A stretch of 64,000 nucleotides of DNA from Heritagella_A intestinalis (GTDB lineage Bacteria; Bacillota; Clostridia; Oscillospirales; Acutalibacteraceae). The position numbers and the translations under genes were made by a program. Of this stretch, positions 1-7,889 are shown piece after piece (position 1 is the stretch's first letter; each line of letters starts with the position of its first letter). The stretch is from the NCBI GenBank assembly GCA_904418995.1, contig CAJFQF010000003.1:1-64000 (forward strand), in the 5' to 3' direction. Below the pieces are notes generated by a model that saw only the letters and a list, made by a program, of their open reading frames with translations, ran no database searches and had not been told where the DNA came from.

Positions 1-82
1 AATGACAAATACCCGGAATCTTGGTACAATAGAAGCAGCCAATCCTGTACTGGCAGTTGCCCCATTGAAGGAGGACGCAGAA

Positions 83-1720
83 ATGCAGCGGGCAACTGAT
101 AAAATCACGGCTCTCTATTGCCGCCTCTCCCAAGAGGATGCAAACGAGGGCGAGAGCAACTCCATCCAGAACCAAAAGGCTATCCTGCTCCAGTACGCAA
201 AAGAGCATCGCTTCCCCAACCCGACTTTCTTTGTAGATGATGGGTACAGCGGTACCAACTACGACCGCCCCGGTTTTCAGGCCATGCTTGCCGAAATTGA
301 GGCCGGGAATGTGGCTGTCTGTTGCACCAAAGACCTATCCAGACTGGGTAGAAATTCATCGCTGACCGGGCTGTATATCAACTTCACGTTTCCAAAGTAC
401 GGCGTGCGCTATATCGCCATCAACGATCACTTCGACACCATCGACCCCAACAGCACCGACAACGATGTGGCAGGTATCAAAAACTGGTTTAATGAGTTTT
501 TTGCAAAAGATACCAGCCGCAAAATCAGGGCGGTGCAGAAGGTGAAGGGCGAGCGCGGCGTACCACTGACCACCAATGTCCCGTTTGGGTATCTCAAAGA
601 CCCGGATGACAAGACAAGGTGGATTGTGGACGAAGCGGCGGCGCAGGTAGTCAAGCGCATCTTCCGGCTTTGCATGGAAGGGCGCGGGCCGATGCAGATT
701 GCCAAAGTCTTGCAGGAGGAAAAGGTGCTCAACCCCACCGCATATAAACGCAGGGCAGGCATCAAGACCCCCAGCCCGGAGACCTCTGACCCGTATCACT
801 GGAACACCAACACCATTGTTCACATTTTGGAGCGCCGGGAATATACCGGCTGTACGGTCAATTTCAAGACCTACACCAACTCTATCTGGGATAAGAAGCA
901 GCGGGGAACGCCTCTTGAAAAGCAGGCCGTTTTCTACAACACTCACCCGGCAATCATCGAGCAGGAAGTCTTTGATAAGGTTCAGGAAATCCGCCAGCAG
1001 CGGCACCGCAGAACGAAAACCGGCAAGAGCAGCCTGTTTTCCGGCATGGTCTACTGCGCCGACTGCGGCGCGAAGATGCGGTACTGCACCACCAACTACT
1101 TTGAGAAGCGGCAAGACCACTTTGTCTGCGCCAACTATCGCAGTAATACGGGAAGTTGTTCGGCGCACTACATCCGGGCGGTTGTTCTGGAAGATTTGGT
1201 CTGGATGCACATGAAAGCGGTCATCTCCTATGTGACCCGGCACGAAAGCTACTTCCGCGCAGTGATGGAGCATAAGCTCCGGCTGTCCAGTGAGGAAGCC
1301 ATCCGGGCAAACAAGAAGCGGCTTGCACAGGCTGACAAACGCCTTGTTGAGCTTGACCGGCTGTTCATCCGCATCTATGAGGACGATGTGGCCGGGAAAC
1401 TCTCGGACGAGCGGTTTGCTATGATGAGCCAGTCTTACGAGGATGAGCAGACGCAGCTCAAGGCGGAAATCCAGACTTTACAGCATGATATTGAAGTACA
1501 GGAACGCCAGATTGAAAACTTGGAACAGTTTATCCAGCGGGTACATAAGTACGAGGATTTGCAGGAGCTGACCCCATACGCACTGCGGGAACTTGTGAAG
1601 GCGATCTACATTGAGGCGCCAGACACGAGCAGCGGCAAACGGCGGCAGAACATCCGTATCTCCTATGACCTTGTGGGCTTTATTCCCGTGGACGAGCTGA
1701 TGAAGCAGGAAACGGCATGA
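83..1720 (+). CDS. Large serine recombinase (TndX-like site-specific integrase/excisionase)
   Basis: Catalyses integration or excision of a mobile element through a serine-phosphodiester intermediate. The ATG at 83 is preferred over the in-frame ATG at 2 because AAGGAGG lies 9 bases upstream and the resolvase fold then begins about 10 residues in; this gives 545 aa. The resolvase domain carries YCRLSQED with the presumed catalytic serine at residue 16 and the SRLGRNS motif near residue 90. A recombinase domain follows (about 150-270), then a zinc ribbon (CADCG near 325, then CANY and SGSC-like cysteines) and a long C-terminal coiled coil, as in Tn4451-type transposases. The stop is followed by a terminator and then by ylbJ on the other strand, so the element most likely extends to the left, outside the window. 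Its cargo and attachment sites are not visible. Confidence 0.9.
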   Translation: MQRATDKITALYCRLSQEDANEGESNSIQNQKAILLQYAKEHRFPNPTFFVDDGYSGTNYDRPGFQAMLAEIEAGNVAVCCTKDLSRLGRNSSLTGLYINFTFPKYGVRYIAINDHFDTIDPNSTDNDVAGIKNWFNEFFAKDTSRKIRAVQKVKGERGVPLTTNVPFGYLKDPDDKTRWIVDEAAAQVVKRIFRLCMEGRGPMQIAKVLQEEKVLNPTAYKRRAGIKTPSPETSDPYHWNTNTIVHILERREYTGCTVNFKTYTNSIWDKKQRGTPLEKQAVFYNTHPAIIEQEVFDKVQEIRQQRHRRTKTGKSSLFSGMVYCADCGAKMRYCTTNYFEKRQDHFVCANYRSNTGSCSAHYIRAVVLEDLVWMHMKAVISYVTRHESYFRAVMEHKLRLSSEEAIRANKKRLAQADKRLVELDRLFIRIYEDDVAGKLSDERFAMMSQSYEDEQTQLKAEIQTLQHDIEVQERQIENLEQFIQRVHKYEDLQELTPYALRELVKAIYIEAPDTSSGKRRQNIRISYDLVGFIPVDELMKQETA

Positions 1721-1767
1721 CCGAAGCCATGCCGTTCCTGCGAAAGGTAAATATTACTTTCTTATGA

Positions 1768-1797
1768 CCCCCGGCCATTCCTGCCGGGGGGCATTTT
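1768..1797 (+). terminator. Intrinsic terminator after the recombinase
   Basis: An 8-bp perfect stem (CCCCCGGC / GCCGGGGG, loop CATTCCT) is followed by GCATTTTT. It is oriented to stop recombinase transcription before it runs antisense into ylbJ. The preceding 1740-1765 stretch is AT-rich, unlike its surroundings, and is where an attachment junction could lie. Confidence 0.75.
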
Positions 1798-1804
1798 TGC
1801 GCGC

Positions 1805-2971
1805 TTATCGGGGTTTTTTTGCCCGGTTTTGTTTCCCCTTTGCCAGGGGCAAAAGCTGGGCGCCGTCCAGGGCCATAATCAGCAGCAGGAGGAATAAGGC
1901 CGCCGCCGCGGGAATGGAAGCGGCCGTTTTCCCAGTGACGCCCTCCGGCCACAGGGTGGAAGCTGCGGCGGCCTCCGGGAAAAAGGGCAGCAGCACCCAG
2001 ATGAGCCCGGCGGCTCCCAGCCCGTGGAGAAGCCGGAACAGCCAGAATTTCCACCGGGACAGGGGAAGCTGTGGAAAAAACGAGAAAATCTGCAAGTGGA
2101 CGCACAGGCTGCCCCATCCCAGGCCAAAGGCAAACAGGGGCAAGGAGGCTCCAAACTGGGCGCCGTCCCGGCAGCCGGCGGTGACCTCCGCCAGAAAAGA
2201 GGGCAGGGCGGCGGCATTTCCCGGGCCCATGCCCCGGAGCAGGAGGAAGCGGGTCAGGGGCCGGAACAGTCCGGCGTCCCGGCACAGGGAGAGAAGCACG
2301 GAAAACACAATGACAAAGGCGCACAGCACCGCCATGGCCCGGCCGGCCCCCGTCACCGAATTCACAAAGGGCGATGGGGAGGGAGGCTGGGGCTTGGGAG
2401 CAGCCTTGGGGGCGGATTTGGGCGAGGTAAACCGGAGGAGCAGCCCCAGCAGCAGCCCAGAAGCCGTCACAGCCAGGAGCAGCACCGGCCCGGCCTGAGC
2501 GCTTCCCAGGAGCAGGGAGCCCACCGCCGTCAGGACAAAAGGCGGGCCTGCCCCCACGCAGAAGCAGAGCATCCGCCCGGCTTCTTCCCGGGTGATTTCT
2601 CCCCGGGCCAGGAGCCGGGAAACCCCGCGGGCCCCGGCTGGATAGCCCCCGATAAAGCCCAGGAGCACCACTGGTGCCGCCGCTCCCGGCAGCCGGAACA
2701 GGGCCCGCATCACCGGCCCGGTAAAGTGGCCCATCCGGGTGGCCAGGCCGCTTTCGGTAACATAGGTACACAGTACCATAAAGGGGAACAGGGAGGGAAT
2801 CAGGGTGTAGAGACAGGTGGAAATCCCCTCGGCCGCCCCTTGGCCGGCGGCGTCCGGGGCGCAGAGCAGCGCGGCTGCGGCAACGCACACGGCTCCTGCC
2901 AAGGCCAGGGCCCGAAGCCGGCTTCCCAGCCGGTGAAGGGCCGGGTTTTTGGAAACAGATGGTTTTTTCAT
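1805..2971 (-). CDS. ylbJ: Sporulation integral membrane protein YlbJ-like
   Basis: Polytopic membrane protein of the nucleoside-recognition/Gate (YlbJ) family; in Bacillus YlbJ is needed for normal spore formation, and its transported substrate is unknown. The 388-aa protein has many hydrophobic segments, the family signatures GGYPAG and SLFPF, and a Pro/Lys-rich loop near the middle (KSAPKAAPKPQPPSPSP). The start at 2971 (MKKPSV) is chosen because GGGAGGTG lies about 8 bases upstream; an in-frame ATG further upstream has no such site and falls in a repeat. It is divergent from yqfC, another sporulation gene, and a dispersed repeat lies between them. The family assignment is firm; the role comes from Bacillus work. 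Confidence 0.85.
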   Translation of the reverse strand: MKKPSVSKNPALHRLGSRLRALALAGAVCVAAAALLCAPDAAGQGAAEGISTCLYTLIPSLFPFMVLCTYVTESGLATRMGHFTGPVMRALFRLPGAAAPVVLLGFIGGYPAGARGVSRLLARGEITREEAGRMLCFCVGAGPPFVLTAVGSLLLGSAQAGPVLLLAVTASGLLLGLLLRFTSPKSAPKAAPKPQPPSPSPFVNSVTGAGRAMAVLCAFVIVFSVLLSLCRDAGLFRPLTRFLLLRGMGPGNAAALPSFLAEVTAGCRDGAQFGASLPLFAFGLGWGSLCVHLQIFSFFPQLPLSRWKFWLFRLLHGLGAAGLIWVLLPFFPEAAAASTLWPEGVTGKTAASIPAAAALFLLLLIMALDGAQLLPLAKGKQNRAKKPR

Positions 2972-3030
2972 GAAAAGCGCACCTCCCAAACACGGCAAAA
3001 AAGGAATTGCCTGTTCAGCCACAGGGCTGA

Positions 3031-3103
3031 TTACGCGTGGAATCAGGTTGTGATTCACGTTCGCTATCAACGCGGATTGCGTCCAGACTCAGCCTGGCGG
3101 CAA
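3031..3103 (+). repeat. Dispersed repeat family A, copy 1
   Basis: About 70 bp in the ylbJ-yqfC intergenic region that align at roughly three quarters identity with 61848-61911, sharing CGCGTGGAA, TCGCTAT.AACGCG and TTGCGTCCAG.CTCAGCC blocks. It ends in a near-palindrome at 3083-3097 (CCAGACT C AGCCTGG, one mismatch). Nothing in it looks coding. The rest of the 258-base gap holds only the two ribosome binding sites that I can identify. Confidence 0.7.
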
Positions 3104-3229
3104 AAGCCGTCTCACAGTACAATGTATCGAAGAAAAGGCCAAAACATACCCCCATATAGCGGTTTCCGGGCATGGGAAGCTCGTCCCAGCGCATATATCT
3201 GAGGGAGAAAGGCCGCGGGAGGGAAGCTT

Positions 3230-3535
3230 ATGAGCTGGGAAAAGGAAAGGGTGAAGGGGAAACAGGGGGCCTCTGGGAAGAAACGGCCGGGATTTTCGAT
3301 TTCCGCAGCAGCGGGAGACCCGGCGGCAGGCAACGGGAATATTGAGCTTTGCGGGAACCGCCGGGCTATTATCGAGGGCAGCGGCGGCGTGCTGGAATAC
3401 GGCCCGGAGGTGGTGCGCATCCGGCTGGGAAAGCTCAGCGTGCGGTTTACCGGCCGGAACCTGCGCATCCGATCCATGAGCGGCAGCTCCATGGTGCTGG
3501 AAGGGTATCTGTTCGGGGTGGAATATCTGCTGTAG
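3230..3535 (+). CDS. yqfC: Sporulation protein YqfC
   Basis: Small YabP/YqfC-family protein of 101 aa, made in the mother cell in Bacillus; biochemical role unknown. The conserved part is the C-terminal two thirds, a run of beta strands with IELCGNRRAIIEG, VRIRLG and the closing LEGYLFGVEYLL-type end. The N-terminal 35 residues are Lys/Gly-rich and poorly conserved. GGGAGGG lies 8 bases before the ATG. It is followed 37 bases downstream by yqfD, the usual partner, and then by phoH and ybeY, which is the order conserved across spore-forming Firmicutes. Confidence 0.88.
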   Translation: MSWEKERVKGKQGASGKKRPGFSISAAAGDPAAGNGNIELCGNRRAIIEGSGGVLEYGPEVVRIRLGKLSVRFTGRNLRIRSMSGSSMVLEGYLFGVEYLL

Positions 3536-3572
3536 CCGGGGGGGCCGCAAGGGCCCGGCTTGGGGAAAGGGA

Positions 3573-4766
3573 ATGGTCGGCATGATAGGATTGACGCGGT
3601 GGCTCACCGGCTGGGTGGAGTTCTCCATTCAGGGAAAGAAAAAGGGGCAGGCAGAGCGGTTCCTCACCCTTTCGGCCCGTTCCGGCTTTTGCTTTTGGGG
3701 CATGGAGCCAGAGGGGGAGGGGTTCCGGTGCCGGGTTCGGGCGGTGGAATATCCGGAGCTGCGCAGCGGGGCCAGGCGGTGCCGGGTACGGCTGCGGGTG
3801 CTCCGGCGGCGGGGCCTGCCCTTTTGGCGGCAAAAGCTCTGCCGGCGCAAGGGGCTGGCTTTGGGCGGGGCGGTATTCTGCCTGCTTTTGTGGTTCCTCT
3901 CGGGCCGGTTTTGGATTATCACCGTTTCCGGCAACGAGGAGCTGCCTCAAAGCCTCCTGCTTTCCGCCGCCCAGGAGGAGGGGCTGTTCTCCGGTGTGGC
4001 CCGGGATTCCATTGATGAAAAGGTCCTGGCCGCCGCCCTGATGGAGCGGTTCCCGGAGATTGGCTGGGTCAGCGTCAACACCTGGAACTGCCAGGCGGAA
4101 ATCTGCCTGGAGGAGGGCGTCCCCAAACCGGAGGAGCAGTCCGGGGAGACCCCGGCCAATATCCTGGCCGCCGCTGACGGGCAGATTCTCTCCATTGACG
4201 CCTTTGACGGGGTGGCCATGGTGAAGGCCGGGGATACGGTGGTGGAGGGCCAGGTGCTGATTTCCGGCATCCGAGAGGACCAGTTGGGGGTCAACCACGC
4301 CATTCACGCCCGGGGCCAGGTGGAGGCCCGCACCCGCCGGAGCTTTACGGCGGAAATCCCTCTGGAATACACGGAAACCGTGGAAACCGGCGAGACCCTC
4401 ACCCGGCGGAGCCTGACGGCTTTTGGCCTGACCTTCCCCTTGACTTTGCGGCGGGAGCCAGAGGGCCTGTGGCGCCGGGAAGACAACCGGTACACCGCCA
4501 GCCTGCTGGGGACGCCTTTGCCCCTGTGGGTGCAGGAGGAAACCTGGCTGGCCTGCCGCCAGGAAAAGCGGCAGCTCACCCGGGAAGAAGCCGAGGCTCT
4601 GGCCTGGGACGCGGTGAGCTTGCAGCAGCGGGAGCTGCTGGGGGCCCGGGGCCGGGTTCTGGAAGAAGAATCCTCCAGCAAAGTGGAAAACGGCGTGCTC
4701 CGGCTCACAGTCCGGGCCCAGTGCCGGGAGGAAATCGGCGTTACCCGGGAGATTATTTTTGAGTGA
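3573..4766 (+). CDS. yqfD: Sporulation protein YqfD
   Basis: Membrane-anchored YqfD-family sporulation protein of 397 aa, expected in the mother-cell membrane around the forespore; molecular function unknown. The N-terminal 90 residues are basic and rich in Arg. One hydrophobic segment lies near residues 93-115 (GGAVFCLLLWFLSGRFW) and is followed by a FtsQ/POTRA-like beta region (WIITVSGNEELP) and a long C-terminal extracytoplasmic domain. ATG at 3573 is used; a second ATG 9 bases later (MIGLTRWLTG) is an alternative. It follows yqfC by 37 bases and is separated from phoH by about 210 bases that contain a separate promoter. Confidence 0.88.
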   Translation: MVGMIGLTRWLTGWVEFSIQGKKKGQAERFLTLSARSGFCFWGMEPEGEGFRCRVRAVEYPELRSGARRCRVRLRVLRRRGLPFWRQKLCRRKGLALGGAVFCLLLWFLSGRFWIITVSGNEELPQSLLLSAAQEEGLFSGVARDSIDEKVLAAALMERFPEIGWVSVNTWNCQAEICLEEGVPKPEEQSGETPANILAAADGQILSIDAFDGVAMVKAGDTVVEGQVLISGIREDQLGVNHAIHARGQVEARTRRSFTAEIPLEYTETVETGETLTRRSLTAFGLTFPLTLRREPEGLWRREDNRYTASLLGTPLPLWVQEETWLACRQEKRQLTREEAEALAWDAVSLQQRELLGARGRVLEEESSSKVENGVLRLTVRAQCREEIGVTREIIFE

Positions 4767-4904
4767 ACAGATATGGAAATAATATACAAAAAATCGCACG
4801 TTTCTTGTAAAACTCCCGCTGGGGATATGTGCTAAATACTGTATAAATGAGATAAAATTTGTGAAATTTTTTATGGATTATTTAGTGACGGCTGGGGCAG
4901 GATG

Positions 4905-4913
4905 TGGTATAAT
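4905..4913 (+). promoter_or_regulatory. Extended -10 promoter for phoH operon
   Basis: TGG-TATAAT (TATAAT at 4908-4913) in the 208-base gap between yqfD and phoH, with no good -35 at the right spacing. The extended -10 suggests vegetative transcription of phoH-ybeY-dgkA independent of the sporulation genes upstream. Confidence 0.55.
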
Positions 4914-4974
4914 AAATACGAAAGACCCAAATTATACAAAAGGATGCCAAAATTCCCATAATCAAGGTGATGCT

Positions 4975-5967
4975 ATGTTTGAACAGAGGATCAATATTGA
5001 CAGGATGGAGCAGGCGGCGGCCCTGTTCGGCAGCTTTGACAGTAATGTCCGGCTGCTGGAAAAGGAGTACGGCGTCAGCATCGTAAACCGGGATTCCGAG
5101 ATTAAGGTGTCCGGGGATGCGGAGTGTGTGTATCGGGCGGTGCGGGCCATTGAGAGCCTGCTGCAGCTCATCAACAAGGGCGAGGCCCTGACGGAGCAGA
5201 ATATCCGGTACTGCATTTCCATGGTCAATGAAGGGTCCGAGCAGAAGCTGCAAGCCCTGGCCGGGGACTGTATCTGCATTACCAGCAAAGGCAAACCCGT
5301 GAAGCCCAAAACCATTGGGCAAAAACAGTATTGTTCCGACATCCGCTCCCACACCATCACCCTGGGAGTGGGGCCTGCCGGTACCGGCAAAACCTATCTG
5401 GCGGTGGCCATGGCGGTCACGGCCTTCCGGGCCCAGGAAGTCAACCGCATTATCCTCACCCGGCCGGCGGTGGAAGCCGGCGAAAAGCTGGGCTTTCTGC
5501 CTGGGGACCTGCAGCAGAAGGTAGACCCTTATCTGCGGCCCCTGTATGACGCGCTGTTCGATATGCTGGGAGCGGAGAGCTTCCAAAAGCACATGGAACG
5601 GGGCAATATCGAGGTGGCGCCTTTGGCCTATATGCGCGGGCGCACCTTGGATGACAGCTTCATCATCCTGGATGAAGCCCAAAATACCACGCCGGAGCAG
5701 ATGAAGATGTTCCTAACCCGCTTGGGATTTAACTCCAAGATGGTCATCACCGGCGACATTACCCAGATCGACCTGCCTGACGGGCGGCGGTCCGGACTGA
5801 AGGATGCCATGCGAATCCTGAAAAATGTGGAGGACATCTCCATTTTCCGCTTTACCGAGAGGGATGTGGTCCGCCATAAGCTGGTACAGGATATTATTAA
5901 AGCATATGAGAAATACGAGGAGGCTGGCGCAAGAAATGGAAAAAATAAGAGTAATTATCACCAATAA
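4975..5967 (+). CDS. phoH: PhoH-like phosphate starvation-inducible ATPase
   Basis: Cytoplasmic P-loop NTPase related to the helicase core, linked to RNA metabolism by its constant pairing with ybeY. The 330-aa protein has Walker A GPAGTGKTYL near residue 134, the LTRPAVEAGEKLGFLPGD signature, Walker B-type DEAQNTT near 233 and the RSGL motif close to the C terminus. An N-terminal KH-like region (about 15-75) precedes the ATPase. The ATG at 4975 is preferred over the GTG at 4861 because AAGGTGATG sits just upstream and the longer version has an unrelated N terminus. It overlaps ybeY by 32 bases. Confidence 0.93.
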   Translation: MFEQRINIDRMEQAAALFGSFDSNVRLLEKEYGVSIVNRDSEIKVSGDAECVYRAVRAIESLLQLINKGEALTEQNIRYCISMVNEGSEQKLQALAGDCICITSKGKPVKPKTIGQKQYCSDIRSHTITLGVGPAGTGKTYLAVAMAVTAFRAQEVNRIILTRPAVEAGEKLGFLPGDLQQKVDPYLRPLYDALFDMLGAESFQKHMERGNIEVAPLAYMRGRTLDDSFIILDEAQNTTPEQMKMFLTRLGFNSKMVITGDITQIDLPDGRRSGLKDAMRILKNVEDISIFRFTERDVVRHKLVQDIIKAYEKYEEAGARNGKNKSNYHQ

Positions 5968-6439
5968 GCAAAAGGCTGTCAAAATTCCCACCGGGATGCG
6001 GATGCTGGTGCGCCGCTGCTGCAACGCGGTGCTGCGCATGGAGGAGTTCCCCTATTCCGCAGAAATCAGCGTGACCTTTGTGGATAACGACCAGATTCGC
6101 GAGTTGAACCGGGAATACCGGGGTAAGGACATCTCCACCGACGTCCTCTCCTTCCCCATGGGGGAAAACGGCGTCTATGACGAGAACCACAACACCGGCG
6201 CCAAGATTCTGGGGGACATTGTGATTTCCATCCCCCGTGCCCTGGAGCAGGCCAAGCGCTATGGCCACACCTTCGAGCGGGAAGTGGGCTATCTCACCGC
6301 TCATTCCATGCTCCACCTGCTGGGCTATGACCACGAAAACGGCGGCATCGAGCGGGTGCGCATGCGTGAAAAAGAAGAGATGGTCATGAGCATGCTGGGG
6401 CTTCCCGCCTCCACGGCCTATACCTTTGGCAATGACTAA
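5936..6439 (+). CDS. ybeY: Endoribonuclease YbeY, rRNA maturation
   Basis: Zn-dependent endoribonuclease that acts in 16S rRNA 3'-end maturation and ribosome quality control. The 167-aa protein has the metal motif HSMLHLLGYDH (H-x3-H-x5-H) near residue 123 and the upstream STDVLSFPM signature. The start at 5936 (MEKIRVIITN) is chosen from AGGAGG about 13 bases upstream and from family alignment; a longer reading frame from 5825 would overlap phoH by 140 bases. It overlaps phoH and dgkA at its two ends, indicating translational coupling. In many Firmicutes the c-di-AMP phosphodiesterase gene pgpH (yqfF) lies between phoH and ybeY; it is absent here. Confidence 0.93.
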   Translation: MEKIRVIITNKQKAVKIPTGMRMLVRRCCNAVLRMEEFPYSAEISVTFVDNDQIRELNREYRGKDISTDVLSFPMGENGVYDENHNTGAKILGDIVISIPRALEQAKRYGHTFEREVGYLTAHSMLHLLGYDHENGGIERVRMREKEEMVMSMLGLPASTAYTFGND

Positions 6440-6917
6440 AAAACGGCCCTTTTCCAGGAGCCTGCTGGCAGCATTCCGGGGGATTGGCTATTGCCTTGCC
6501 TATGAGCGGAATATGCGGATACATATGGTCGCAGTGCTGTATGTATTCGCTTTTTCCTTCTTTTTTGAGGTTTCCCCCACCGACTATGCCGTGCTGTTTT
6601 TGACTTTCGCCCTGGTCCTGGGGGCGGAGATGGTCAACACGGCCCTGGAGCGCCTGTGCGACCGGGACGCCCAGGGCTTCAGCCAGTGGGTGAAGGTCAT
6701 CAAGGACGTGGCCGCCGGGGCCGTACTGGTGTGTGCCCTGTTTGCCGTTGGGGTAGGGGTGTGCCTGTTCTGGCAGCCGGAATCCCTTTGGGGCATCTGG
6801 CAGTATTACACCGCCCGATGGTGGCGCATCCCCCTGCTGCTGGCGTCTTTGGGGCTGGCCGGGGCCTTTGTGGTCTGGGGGCCAAAGCCCTTGTGGGATC
6901 GGCTTTTCAAAAAATGA
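6432..6917 (+). CDS. dgkA: DgkA-type diacylglycerol/undecaprenol kinase
   Basis: Small integral membrane kinase that phosphorylates undecaprenol (Gram-positive role) or diacylglycerol for lipid recycling. The 161-aa protein starts with a basic segment and FRGIGYCLAYERNMRIH, then the AEMVNTALERLCD motif, the Gram-positive form of the E-x-VNTAIE active-site helix. It is longer than the usual 110-140 aa: a C-terminal extension of about 45 residues adds a further hydrophobic segment (IPLLLASLGLAGAFVVWG). ATG at 6432 overlaps the ybeY stop; a TTG two codons earlier is possible. It ends the operon before a strong terminator. Confidence 0.88.
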   Translation: MTKKRPFSRSLLAAFRGIGYCLAYERNMRIHMVAVLYVFAFSFFFEVSPTDYAVLFLTFALVLGAEMVNTALERLCDRDAQGFSQWVKVIKDVAAGAVLVCALFAVGVGVCLFWQPESLWGIWQYYTARWWRIPLLLASLGLAGAFVVWGPKPLWDRLFKK

Positions 6918-6926
6918 TACCATACG

Positions 6927-6962
6927 AAAAGGCCGGAGACAAAGCTGTCTCCGGCCTTTTCG
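6927..6962. terminator. Terminator after dgkA (bidirectional)
   Basis: AAAAGGCCGGAGAC paired with GTCTCCGGCCTTTT around a short loop, flanked by A and T runs so that it can act for dgkA on + and for the iron-sulfur gene on -. Confidence 0.9.
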
Positions 6963-6989
6963 CGCGCCAATGAAAGGGGGACGCTGCCC

Positions 6990-7700
6990 TTATTCTGCTA
7001 AAGTCCCGTCAATCCGGACGGTCACCACGTTCCAGGGAATCCACTTGCCGCTGGCCTGCATGGCCCGCTTTACGGCGTTTTCAATGCCCCCGCAGCAGGG
7101 CACCTCCATGCGCACCACGGTGACGCTCTGGATGTCGTTCTGCTTGAGGATTTCCGTGAGCTTTTCCGCGTAGTCCACGTTGTCCAGCTTGGGGCAGCCG
7201 ATGAGGGTCACCCGGCCGCGAATAAAGTCCTGGTGGAAGCTGCCGTAGGCATAGGCAGTGCAGTCCGCCGCCACCAGGAGCTTGGCCCCCTGGAAGAAGG
7301 GCGCTTTCACCGGCGCCAGCTGAATCTGCACCGGCCACTGCCCCAGCTGGGAAACCGCCGGCGCGGCGGCGCTGGCCTGGGGCGCTGCCTCCCGGGGGGC
7401 CATGGAGCGCATCTGGCTGCCGGGGCAGCCCTGGCCGTGGGGATGGCTGTGGGCCGGGGCCCGGCTGTGCAGGTGCTCCTCCACCGCCTGCTGGTCATAG
7501 GCAGGGGCCTCCCGCTCTTCAAAGGTAATGGCCCCAGTGGGGCAGGCGGGCAGACAGTCCCCCAGGCCGTCGCAGTATTCCTCTTTAATGAGCCGGGCCT
7601 TGCCGTCCACCATGGCGATGGCCCCTTCGTGACAGGCAGTGGCGCAGGCGCCGCAGCCGTTGCATGCTTCTTCATTGATTTTGATAATTTTTCGAATCAT
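6990..7700 (-). CDS. 4Fe-4S ferredoxin-domain protein with C-terminal cysteine region
   Basis: Probable cytoplasmic electron-transfer or iron-sulfur protein of 236 aa. The first cluster motif is CNGCGACATACHEGAI near residue 13; the second is atypical, C-x5-C-x3-CP (YCDGLGDCLPACPTGAI), lacking the usual central cysteine. A His-rich linker follows (HSRAPAHSHPHG), then a C-terminal alpha/beta domain with ADCTAY, IGCPKLD and VPCCGGI, whose cysteines may bind another cluster or a metal. This architecture recurs in anaerobes without an assigned reaction. The start at 7700 (MIRKIIKINE) has AGGAGGTAGTGAG directly upstream. It stands alone between terminators or divergent genes. Confidence 0.75.
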   Translation of the reverse strand: MIRKIIKINEEACNGCGACATACHEGAIAMVDGKARLIKEEYCDGLGDCLPACPTGAITFEEREAPAYDQQAVEEHLHSRAPAHSHPHGQGCPGSQMRSMAPREAAPQASAAAPAVSQLGQWPVQIQLAPVKAPFFQGAKLLVAADCTAYAYGSFHQDFIRGRVTLIGCPKLDNVDYAEKLTEILKQNDIQSVTVVRMEVPCCGGIENAVKRAMQASGKWIPWNVVTVRIDGTLAE

Positions 7701-7889
7701 CTCACTACCTCCTGGTGTTACTGCCAAGAGTATACCAGCTTGTCCGGGAGATGTCTGTTGTTATTACAACATTTTCAAAAAATTTTCATGGCTCTTTCTG
7801 CCCCAGCCGCAAAAAAATCCCGCCGGGGAAACCCCAGCGGGATAAAAACATGAATTTTCTAATGGGAAGCAAGTGCAAACACGCCGAAC

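Noticed and set aside
2024..3202. 392-codon plus-strand frame opposite ylbJ
   Set aside because: Low-complexity Gly/Gln/Arg/Pro translation antisense to a recognisable membrane protein, with no suitable ribosome binding site.
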